Positions 1 to 6,344 of a stretch of 7,087 bases of DNA are shown in pieces. The notes beneath the pieces were generated by a model, which saw only the letters and a list, made by a program, of their open reading frames with translations, ran no database searches and had not been told where the DNA came from. The stretch comes from an uncultured Pseudomonadota bacterium (GTDB taxonomy: Bacteria > Lernaellota > Lernaellaia > Lernaellales > Lernaellaceae). Both the position numbers and the translations under genes were made by a program. The DNA lies in NCBI GenBank assembly GCA_937967875.1, contig CALBTQ010000019.1, positions 1 through 7,087 on the forward strand. The letters run 5' to 3'. Positions within the stretch are counted from its first letter, which is position 1. Each line of letters begins with the position of its first letter.

Positions 1-2701
1 CGCCCCACTGCGCACGCACCTCCGGATGCGGGTCGGGAAATTCGAAGCCCAGCGCGGCGGCGGCGAAGTGCGCAAGTTCCTGCACCTCGACGGGCACGTT
101 GCCCTTTTCGGCGCTGACGCGCAGTTGCACCTCGCAGCAGGGGCACGCGGCCAGCAGCTTTTGCGCGCCGACCTCCACCGCTTCGTTGAGGCGATGCACG
201 CCGATGTCCGCGGCGACCGGCGGATCCTTGATCAGCGTGAGCACGCTGCCGCAACAGTGCGCCTCGTTGCGGTTGTAGGGCAACTCGACGTACTCGGCGC
301 CGGGCACGGCCTTGATCAACTCGCGCGGCTCCTCGAACACATGCGACACGCGGCCCATGTGGCACGAGTCGTGCCAGGCGACCTTAACCTTCTCTTTGCC
401 GTTGTCGGGGAATTTGAACTCGCCGCTGCGGATCTTCTCGGCGACGACCTCGCTGTAGTGCCTGGACTCGAAGTCGTACTCGATGCCCATTTTCGCGGCC
501 CAATCCGGATAGACGTGCCGCCACATCATATCGCAGGCCGGGCACGAGGTGACCACCGTTTTCGCGCCCACCGTGCGCACCGCCTCGATGTTCTTGCGCA
601 CCGTCTCGGCGAACACCTCCCACTTGCCGGCCACCAGCATCGGCGTGCCGCAGCAGTTTTCCTTCTTGCCGACGTAGGTCCAGTCGACGCCCGCCGCGTC
701 CAGCAGCCGCACCGAGGCCTGCGCGATGTCCTTCTCGACGTAGCTGGCCGTGCAGCCGGCGAAGTAGGCGACCGGGGCCTTGGTCACGCCCGGCTCGACT
801 TTGGTGCGCAGATCCTCCGGGAACCACTTATCGCGATCGCGCCGGTAACCGGCCCAGATGTTGCCCTGGTCGGTCAGCGCCGCGGCCATCATCTCGAACG
901 GCGGGAAGGTCATGCGCTTGTCTTCGTGGATCAGCTTGCCGCGCAGCTTCATCCACGACGGCTCGATGGGCAGCGCCGCGCTGCAGCGCAGGTTGCACAG
1001 TTCGCAGGTCGTGCACACGAGCATCGTGTCGACCATGAACTGGCTCCACTCCTCGCGGCCTTCCATGTATTCGCGCAGCCAGTACCACTTGCCGCGCGGG
1101 CTTTGGCTTTCCCAGCCGCGGCCGTAGAACTGGTCGCATTCCTCGACGCAGTACCCGCACTGGCTGCACCCGTAGGCGTACCAGGCGACGTCGGCGGGTA
1201 TGTCGCGCACCGGCGTTTGCGGGCGCTCGCCGACCTGGGTGATCACGTGGTTGCCGAAGGGGCGGATCAACGGTTCGAAGACGTTGGCCATGGACATCGC
1301 CATCGCCAGCAGGCCCGAGCCGGTGACCTTCCCCGGATTGAGCAGGCCCTTGGGATCGACCTCCTTCTTGAATTTCTTCAGCCGCGCCACGCGCTGGGCG
1401 CCCAGCACCTTGACCGCCTTGTTTTTGAAGTACAGGCCCGTGGCGTAGGGACGGCCGCCGAAGCGTTCGGCGATCTTGCTGACGGTCAGCGACAGCGGGA
1501 AGACGAAGTTGAAGTTGAACTTGCGCTGGTCGGCGGGGATGAAGCCGAGGATCACCACCTCGGGCTCGCCGCGGCCGCCGTCGCGCAGGATGACGCCTTC
1601 CTTGACGATCGGCTGGTTGATCTGCTTTTCGACGGTGGTCATCACGTCGCCGAGCGAACGCAGGGGGATGATCACCTCGGCGGGCACCAGACTCGGGCCC
1701 AGGCGCTTGACGACCATCAGCTTGAAGCGGTGCTTCCACTCGTGGTGCGCTATGCGCTCGGAGAGGATTTCACCCTCGCAGGGCTTGAGGACATCCGGCA
1801 ACACCGAGAGGATCGCCGGTTCGTCTTTCTTGCGGAAGGTAAGCGTCGTGATGTACGAGGCCGGCAGCAGCACGCGCTCCTCGGTCGGATGCCCCTGGTG
1901 CTCGGGCAGCGGCGCGCGGTTTTTCATTTCAGCCATGCGCGGGTTGATGAACATCAGCGACCAGATCGGCAGTTTCATATCGACGAACTTCTGCACGATC
2001 TTCTGCAGGTCGTGGGCGTTGGGGCAACCGAAGGCGACCACGCTCAGTTCCTCTTTGGGCTGCACCTTGATCGTCAGGCTGTAGACCAGGCCGGTGGTGC
2101 CCTCGGCGTCGGCGATCAAAGCGAGATCGTCGCCGGAAAATTCGCGCACCTCACCCGTGGGCAGCACCACGCGGGCGCCGACCACGTTCTCGCGGAACCA
2201 GCCGCTTTCGTACGAGCCGAAGCCCGCGCCGCCCTGCGCGAACCAGCCGCCGACGGTCGAGCCGGGATAACTTGAAGGATACAGCTTGAGCATCAGCCCA
2301 GCCTTGTCGAGCGCGCGGTCGAGCTTCTCCCAGACGATGCCCGCCTCGACGGTCGCCGTCTCGGCCTGCGCGTCGATCTTGAGAACCTTGTTGAGGCGGA
2401 AGAAATCGACGACCAGCCCGCCTTCGATCGGCAACACGCCGCCGTAGCCCGACGAGGCCTTGGCGCGCGGCGTGACGGCGATGTTGTGTTCGTAGGCCCA
2501 GCGGACGACCTCGGCCAATTCCCGCTCGCTCGCCGGCTGGACGATCCCCTCGGGCACGGTGTCGCCGATGAGCGGTTTGATCATGCTGGGCACCGAGCCG
2601 ATGTCGTGGCTGTAGAGCTTGCGCTCCATTCGATCGAAATTGACGCGTTTTCCGAACGTTTCTTCCAAATACATGCGTTGTTTGGCGCCGATTCGACTCA
2701 T
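1..2701 (-). CDS. FAD-linked oxidoreductase fused to 4Fe-4S and two CCG domains (3' end off the left edge)
   Basis: The frame is open for 900 codons from the ATG at 2699-2701 and runs off the left edge without a stop. Residues about 45-215 look like an FAD_binding_4 (PCMH-type) domain, with PRAKASSGYGG at 78-88 and PGSTVGG at 146-152 as flavin-binding loops. Residues about 220-460 resemble FAD-oxidase_C, ending in the family signature DPKGLLNPGK (449-458). Two 4Fe-4S motifs follow: C512/C515/C518/C522 and C563/C566/C569/C573. Two CCG domains, the type that binds non-cubane clusters in HdrB, have cysteines C650, C683-C684, C720, C723 and C780, C816-C817, C853, C856. The likely role is oxidation of an organic acid or similar substrate, with electrons passed through the clusters to a quinone or carrier. 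The substrate is unknown, and the usual GDGN and HGIG-type histidine motifs are missing (positions about 385-399 and 418-425). No signal peptide is visible, so it is probably cytoplasmic. A G8 tract six bases before the ATG is the only candidate Shine-Dalgarno. Confidence 0.93.
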   Translation of the reverse strand, partial: MSRIGAKQRMYLEETFGKRVNFDRMERKLYSHDIGSVPSMIKPLIGDTVPEGIVQPASERELAEVVRWAYEHNIAVTPRAKASSGYGGVLPIEGGLVVDFFRLNKVLKIDAQAETATVEAGIVWEKLDRALDKAGLMLKLYPSSYPGSTVGGWFAQGGAGFGSYESGWFRENVVGARVVLPTGEVREFSGDDLALIADAEGTTGLVYSLTIKVQPKEELSVVAFGCPNAHDLQKIVQKFVDMKLPIWSLMFINPRMAEMKNRAPLPEHQGHPTEERVLLPASYITTLTFRKKDEPAILSVLPDVLKPCEGEILSERIAHHEWKHRFKLMVVKRLGPSLVPAEVIIPLRSLGDVMTTVEKQINQPIVKEGVILRDGGRGEPEVVILGFIPADQRKFNFNFVFPLSLTVSKIAERFGGRPYATGLYFKNKAVKVLGAQRVARLKKFKKEVDPKGLLNPGKVTGSGLLAMAMSMANVFEPLIRPFGNHVITQVGERPQTPVRDIPADVAWYAYGCSQCGYCVEECDQFYGRGWESQSPRGKWYWLREYMEGREEWSQFMVDTMLVCTTCELCNLRCSAALPIEPSWMKLRGKLIHEDKRMTFPPFEMMAAALTDQGNIWAGYRRDRDKWFPEDLRTKVEPGVTKAPVAYFAGCTASYVEKDIAQASVRLLDAAGVDWTYVGKKENCCGTPMLVAGKWEVFAETVRKNIEAVRTVGAKTVVTSCPACDMMWRHVYPDWAAKMGIEYDFESRHYSEVVAEKIRSGEFKFPDNGKEKVKVAWHDSCHMGRVSHVFEEPRELIKAVPGAEYVELPYNRNEAHCCGSVLTLIKDPPVAADIGVHRLNEAVEVGAQKLLAACPCCEVQLRVSAEKGNVPVEVQELAHFAAAALGFEFPDPHPEVRAQWG

Positions 2702-2746
2702 TGATTGCCCCCCCCAACTCATTTTTTTTGCGAATTTTTTACAATG

Positions 2747-2776
2747 GGCCGCGACCCGTCTCCACGGGTCGCGGCC
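2747..2776. repeat. Perfect 13-bp GC-rich hairpin in the oxidase leader
   Basis: The left arm GGCCGCGACCCGT (2747-2759) is the exact reverse complement of the right arm ACGGGTCGCGGCC (2764-2776), with a four-base loop CTCC. It lies 45 bases upstream of the oxidase start codon, so it would be in the 5' leader if transcription starts further upstream. Read on the minus strand it is followed by CATTGTAAAAAATT, so it has no U-tract and is not an intrinsic terminator in the oxidase direction. Read on the plus strand a short T-run begins about seven bases after the stem (2783-2788), which is at most a weak terminator for antisense transcription. Its function is unknown. Confidence 0.85.
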
Positions 2777-2881
2777 TGTCATATTTTTCTATGTCTCTAT
2801 TTTTATACACCAGATGGGCTTTATGAAAAGAACTTTTTTTCCGGAGCGATAACGCCAATTTTGATTTTTCTACATCGTTAC

Positions 2882-2920
2882 CTAGCAATGTAGTGAATAT
2901 ATAACATGCTATAATGCTAG
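2882..2920. promoter_or_regulatory. Operator-like dyad overlapping an extended -10 element
   Basis: CTAGCAATGTAG (2882-2893) pairs with CTATAATGCTAG (2909-2920) as an inverted repeat matching at 10 of 12 positions, around a 15-base AT-only-like spacer. The right arm contains TATAAT (2910-2915) preceded by TG and one base (2907-2909), a consensus extended -10 box on the plus strand. Transcription from it would reach the kinase with a leader of roughly 165 bases. A protein bound to the dyad could affect either divergent gene. This is pattern evidence only. Confidence 0.35.
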
Positions 2921-3009
2921 ATTGCAAGCTTAATTTTTCAAATTTAAAACCGGGCATTTCGATCATGGGAAAATGGGAAACAGTGTTTTTTCTTAAGGTT
3001 TTAAAAAAA

Positions 3010-3040
3010 ATGACGGAATATCTTAGAAGAATTGTATAAT
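3010..3040 (+). promoter_or_regulatory. Candidate promoter of the hybrid kinase
   Basis: A perfect TATAAT lies at 3035-3040. The best -35 is ATGACG at 3010-3015, four of six matches to TTGACA with a longer-than-ideal 19-base spacer. An A-rich stretch just upstream (3001-3010) could act as an UP element. Transcription would start near 3047, giving a leader of about 40 bases before the ATG at 3086. Confidence 0.45.
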
Positions 3041-3085
3041 TAAGGAAGATCGGTTTAAGTTTTCCGGTCGAGGGCTGAAAAATAC

Positions 3086-5599
3086 ATGATTGATAGTCGG
3101 GTGTTTTCTTTCCGTTTCGTGTGGATAATTCTATCGCTGGCGCTATTTTTGGCCTCGGTGGAAGTCACGTTTGCGCAAGCGGACATCACGGCCAATCTTA
3201 CCCAACAGGAACGCCAGTGGCTGGCGAATCATCCGGTGATTCGCATCGCGCCCGATCCGTACTTCCCGCCGATCGAGTGGTTCGACGAAAAGGGAGAATA
3301 CCGGGGGCTTTCCGCCGAGATGATGGCGATGCTCGGCGAGAAGCTGGGCATTAAATTTCAGCCGGTGCAGATGGAGACCTGGGACGATGTGCTGACCGCA
3401 GGGCGCAATCGTGAGGTTGATCTGCTGCCCGCCGCGGCGCAGACGGAGCAGCGTTTCGAATATTTGTTGTTCACCGATCCGTATATCGTACTGCCCGGGG
3501 TGATCATCACCCGGCGCGACATGCCGGCGCACACCACCGTCGAGGATTTGTATCAGATGCGCGTGGCGGTGGTTTCGGGCTACGTGTGGCACGAGATGCT
3601 CAGCCACGATCATCCGGATTTGAAATTGATTCTGGTCAGCGATTTGGTGGCCGGGTTGCAGAAGGTGTCGTTCGGCGAGATCGACGCGATCATCGCGACG
3701 CTGCCGGTGGCGTTGTATTACATTGAGAAGGAAGGCATCACCAATCTGCAGGTTTCCGGGAAAACGAAATATTTCACCAAATTGTCGATGGCGGCGCGCA
3801 GCGACTGGCCGCTTTTGCATTCCATTCTGCAAAAAGCGCTGACCACGCTGGCGGTGCAGGAAAAGCAGGGAATCCTGAACAAGTGGATCAAGCTGGATCG
3901 ACCGCCGCTGTACAAGGACCGGCGCTTCTGGGGATGGTCGATCGTCGCGGTCACGGTGATCGCCTTGGTGCTCGGCGCCATCCTGTCCTGGAACCGAACG
4001 TTGAAGCGGGCGGTGGAAGCGCGCACCCGCGATTTCCAGCGCGAACTGACCGAGCGTATCAAAGCCGAGGACGCCCTGCGCGACAGCGAAGAGATGTTCC
4101 GCGCGCTGGCGGAAAATTCTCCGGATGTCATCATGCGCTTCGACCGGCAGTTACGACATTTATACGCCAATCCGGCCGTGATCAAGCTGACGGACATCCC
4201 TGCGGAACGATTCACCGGCAAAACCCATGAGGAACTGGGGTTTCCGCCGGATTTGTGTGAACTATGGAAGAAGAACATCGACCAAGTTTTTAACGGCGGT
4301 CAGGGAAACCGGATCGAATTCCAGTTGCCCAACGGTCTATGGATCGACTGGCAGTTGGTGCCCGAGATGGATTCGGATGGTCAGGTCAAAGCGGTAATCA
4401 CCTCGGCGCGCGACATCACCGAGCGCCGCAACGCCGAGGAAAATCGCCTTTCGCTGGAAGAGCAACTGCGCCAATCGCAGAAGATGGAGGCGATCGGTCG
4501 CCTGGCCGGCGGCATCGCGCATGACTTCAACAATATTCTGACCGGTATTTTCGGCTACGCGGAACTGCTGCTGGCCAACCTGGAGGACAAGAATCCGCTC
4601 AAGGAGTACGTCCAGGAAATACTGCAGGCCGGCAGCCGGGCGATGAAATTGATTCAGCATCTATTGGCGTTCAGCCGCAAGCAGATCATCGCGCCGCGCA
4701 CGATCGACCTCAACGACACGATCGCCAAAGCCAAAAACATGCTGATGCGCATCATCGGCGAGGACGTCGAATTATCATTCCATCCGGGCGCACAAATCGG
4801 CCACATTCACGCCGATCCGAACCAGATCGATCAGATTCTGATCAACCTGTGCGCCAATGCGCGCGACGCCATGCCGCGTGGCGGACAGTTGTTCATCCTA
4901 ACCAAAAACGTTCATCTGCACGAGCAGACGATCGAAAGCGAGGAACCGCCGATTACCGGCGACTTCGTGCTGCTGACCGTGCGCGATACGGGTACGGGCA
5001 TCGACGATAAAACCAAAGAGCACATCTTCGAGCCGTTCTTCACCACCAAGGAACAAAACAAGGGCACCGGCCTGGGGTTGGCCACGGTGTACGGCATCGT
5101 CAAACAGAACGGCGGCGTGATCGCGGTCGATTCGGCGCCCGAAGGCGGCACGACCTTCCGCATCTATTTCCCGGTTCATCGCGGCACGATTTCCCAAGAG
5201 GATGCGCAGCGGCGACCGGCGCTGATCGACGGCCACGAGACCCTGCTGCTGGTCGAGGACGAGGATATGGTGCGCACGCTGGCCAAGAAGATCCTCGAAC
5301 GGCAAGGCTACACGGTGCTGGACGTCAACGACGGCGAACGGGCGATCGAACTTTGGCGGCAACACCATGCGGAAATCGACCTGGCGATCATCGATGTGAT
5401 CATGCCGAAAATGAACGGCGACCAGTTGTGCCAACGCCTGCGGCAGGACAATCCGTCGCTGAAAGTGCTGTTCATGTCGGGCTACACGCAGGATATCATC
5501 GACTCCGAAGGGCGGCTTGAACCCGACACCTTCTATCTGGGCAAGCCTTTCACCATCGATTCGCTCATGCACAAGGTTCGTCAGTGCCTGGATGATTAA
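3086..5599 (+). CDS. Membrane hybrid sensor histidine kinase (SBP_bac_3-TM-PAS-HisKA-HATPase-REC)
   Basis: This 837-residue protein starts with an uncleaved or cleaved signal sequence (1-30). A periplasmic type-3 solute-binding (Venus-flytrap) domain covers about 48-270, with the T120/R123 ligand-site pattern before FTDPY (129-133). One TM helix spans about 281-302, then a short coiled coil and a PAS domain (about 333-447). The HisKA box has the phospho-accepting histidine H479 in HDFNN. The ATPase has N587/N591 (N box), DTGTGI 634-639 (G1), FEPFFTTK 648-655 (F box) and GTGLGL 660-665 (G2). The C-terminal receiver has acidic residues E724/D725, phospho-acceptor D770, S798 and K820. All catalytic residues are present. 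It should sense a periplasmic ligand and autophosphorylate in the cytoplasm, like the BvgS/EvgS class but without an HPt domain. GAGGG at 3070-3074, 11 bases before the ATG, is the likely ribosome binding site. No response regulator is adjacent. Confidence 0.96.
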   Translation: MIDSRVFSFRFVWIILSLALFLASVEVTFAQADITANLTQQERQWLANHPVIRIAPDPYFPPIEWFDEKGEYRGLSAEMMAMLGEKLGIKFQPVQMETWDDVLTAGRNREVDLLPAAAQTEQRFEYLLFTDPYIVLPGVIITRRDMPAHTTVEDLYQMRVAVVSGYVWHEMLSHDHPDLKLILVSDLVAGLQKVSFGEIDAIIATLPVALYYIEKEGITNLQVSGKTKYFTKLSMAARSDWPLLHSILQKALTTLAVQEKQGILNKWIKLDRPPLYKDRRFWGWSIVAVTVIALVLGAILSWNRTLKRAVEARTRDFQRELTERIKAEDALRDSEEMFRALAENSPDVIMRFDRQLRHLYANPAVIKLTDIPAERFTGKTHEELGFPPDLCELWKKNIDQVFNGGQGNRIEFQLPNGLWIDWQLVPEMDSDGQVKAVITSARDITERRNAEENRLSLEEQLRQSQKMEAIGRLAGGIAHDFNNILTGIFGYAELLLANLEDKNPLKEYVQEILQAGSRAMKLIQHLLAFSRKQIIAPRTIDLNDTIAKAKNMLMRIIGEDVELSFHPGAQIGHIHADPNQIDQILINLCANARDAMPRGGQLFILTKNVHLHEQTIESEEPPITGDFVLLTVRDTGTGIDDKTKEHIFEPFFTTKEQNKGTGLGLATVYGIVKQNGGVIAVDSAPEGGTTFRIYFPVHRGTISQEDAQRRPALIDGHETLLLVEDEDMVRTLAKKILERQGYTVLDVNDGERAIELWRQHHAEIDLAIIDVIMPKMNGDQLCQRLRQDNPSLKVLFMSGYTQDIIDSEGRLEPDTFYLGKPFTIDSLMHKVRQCLDD

Positions 5600-5623
5600 A
5601 AAAACGGAGAGCCTGAACTCTCC
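5598..5623 (-). terminator. Intrinsic terminator of the cytochrome gene
   Basis: Read on the minus strand, the stem GGAGAG/CTCTCC (arms 5618-5623 and 5606-5611, loop of six) is followed by one G and then seven T residues (5604-5598). This is a standard rho-independent terminator placed about 48 bases after the cytochrome stop codon. On the plus strand the same stem lacks a following T-run, so it does not look like a terminator for the kinase. Its U-tract template shares bases with the kinase TAA stop. Confidence 0.82.
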
Positions 5624-5670
5624 ATTGAAATGAATCGGTTCGAAAAGAATTCGGTCGAAGCAACTCCTCT

Positions 5671-6033
5671 TTATTTGTTGTATTCGCAATCGAGCCAGGT
5701 TTTCACCTGCGCCCGTTCCTCGTCGGTGGGCTTGGTCGACAACAGCGGCGGCATTTTCTTTTTTTCGACCGTCCACTCGATGATGTCTTTCTTTTCCTTG
5801 GCGATCAGCTCCGGCTTGTCGAAATCGTAACCGGCCGGCGCTCCCTTGCGCGAAATTCCCGTTTTGGTCGAACTGTGACAGCCATTGCAGTATTTTTCCA
5901 TAAACCCCTTACCGAACGACTCATAGGTGTACTTGCAGTCATCGGCCCGCGAGACGGAAACAACAACTTGGGCGAGCATCGCCAGGCCGACCGTTACTGC
6001 GAGCATCAACGTGAATCTCTTGTTCGCCTTCAT
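5671..6033 (-). CDS. Small secreted monohaem cytochrome c
   Basis: This encodes 120 residues. The frame extends upstream to an ATG at 6117, but the ATG at 6031-6033 is chosen because AAGGAGGT sits just before it and a typical Sec signal peptide (about 1-30, K-rich start, hydrophobic 8-27, cleavage near SRA|DD) begins there. The mature part has a single haem-attachment motif CNGCH (C49, C52, H53) and a likely axial methionine M94 in KKKMPPL, as in class I cytochromes c. C33 and C116 lie near the two ends of the mature chain and could form a disulfide. It should carry electrons in the periplasm. The electron donor and acceptor are not shown by the sequence, and the oxidase at the left edge is only a possible partner. 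It has its own terminator and its own likely promoter, so it is probably monocistronic. Confidence 0.92.
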   Translation of the reverse strand: MKANKRFTLMLAVTVGLAMLAQVVVSVSRADDCKYTYESFGKGFMEKYCNGCHSSTKTGISRKGAPAGYDFDKPELIAKEKKDIIEWTVEKKKMPPLLSTKPTDEERAQVKTWLDCEYNK

Positions 6034-6212
6034 GACCACCTCCTTGGCGCGATTGATCAAGATTGCATCACCGGCATTTTCTTTATCGCCGATCGAAGCG
6101 GCGCGACCCCATCCCATACCCCGATCAAATGATCAAACAGACAATCTGAATCTCCGGCTTTACCCCATTACAATAATTGACTACGCGTTCTATTTTTACC
6201 GATTGCGACCCT

Positions 6213-6242
6213 ATTATCAGGAGCGATTCCTTTGATTGTCAA
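6213..6242 (-). promoter_or_regulatory. Strong candidate promoter of the cytochrome gene
   Basis: On the minus strand there is a perfect -35 TTGACA (6242-6237), an 18-base spacer and a -10 GATAAT (6218-6213, five of six matches to consensus). Transcription would start near 6206, leaving a leader of about 170 bases before the cytochrome ATG at 6033. Confidence 0.6.
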
Positions 6243-6289
6243 TAAGAAAATATCCTAAGGTACGCATTGGTACTAATTGCTTGACAATC
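6234..6289. repeat. 9-bp perfect inverted repeat joining the two divergent -35 boxes
   Basis: GATTGTCAA (6234-6242) and TTGACAATC (6281-6289) are exact reverse complements separated by 38 bases. Each arm contains one -35 hexamer plus the next three bases ATC, so the match goes beyond what two consensus -35 boxes require. Confidence 0.6.
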
Positions 6290-6307
6290 GGCCACCCCGC
6301 TTTTAAT
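6281..6307 (+). promoter_or_regulatory. Candidate promoter of the permease gene
   Basis: A perfect -35 TTGACA (6281-6286) is followed after 15 bases by TTTAAT (6302-6307, five of six matches to TATAAT). The spacer is shorter than the usual 17, as in promoters of several MerR- or otherwise activator-controlled metal genes, but it could also simply be weak. It faces away from the cytochrome promoter. Confidence 0.45.
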
Positions 6308-6344
6308 CTCGAAAACGCTTTCATTAATTGAACGGGTAACTGAT

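Larger units (their letters stand above)
2702..3085. other. AT-rich divergent intergenic region
   Basis: These 384 bases separate the minus-strand oxidase from the plus-strand kinase and are clearly richer in A and T than the flanking genes. Short open frames cross the region, but none has a convincing ribosome binding site or protein-like composition, so I call no gene. It holds a GC-rich perfect hairpin, a 12-bp imperfect dyad and several TATAAT-like hexamers, listed separately. On the minus strand, a TATAAA at 2802-2807 and a TATATT at 2896-2901 could serve as -10 elements for the oxidase, but neither has a good -35 partner. Confidence 0.8.
6034..6344. other. Divergent intergenic region between cytochrome and permease
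   Basis: These 311 bases hold no convincing gene. They contain two outward-facing promoters (6213-6242 and 6281-6307) and, if the minus promoter is used, a cytochrome leader of about 170 bases. Within that leader are two short GATC-containing palindromes, TTGATCAA at 6053-6060 and GATCAAATGATC at 6123-6134. The first resembles FNR half-sites but lacks the four-base gap, so I do not call it an FNR box. Two GGTAC repeats exactly ten bases apart (6259-6263 and 6269-6273) lie between the promoters. Confidence 0.75.

Noticed and set aside
26..2275. A 749-codon open frame on the plus strand opposite the oxidase
   Set aside because: Its product is rich in H, R, A, D and L with no recognisable domain, the typical mirror of a GC-rich gene. 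The minus-strand frame is longer and has clear flavin and Fe-S motifs.
2151..2717. A minus-strand frame starting with TTG in the G tract
   Set aside because: It overlaps the oxidase in another frame, and the product is R/G-rich and without motifs.
2739..2966. A 75-residue minus-strand frame across the intergenic gap
   Set aside because: No ribosome binding site or recognisable domain, and it reads through the 13-bp hairpin; it appears to be chance in AT-rich DNA.
4898..5776. A 292-residue minus-strand frame opposite the kinase
   Set aside because: It is antisense to the conserved ATPase and receiver domains and has shadow-like composition.
6053..6060. TTGATCAA as an FNR/CRP-type site
   Set aside because: FNR sites need a four-base gap between half-sites; this is a gapless eight-base palindrome that can occur by chance.
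6034..6117. A 28-residue upstream extension of the cytochrome
   Set aside because: The extension would place charged residues before the signal peptide, whereas the internal ATG at 6033 has a near-perfect AAGGAGGT and a normal signal sequence.
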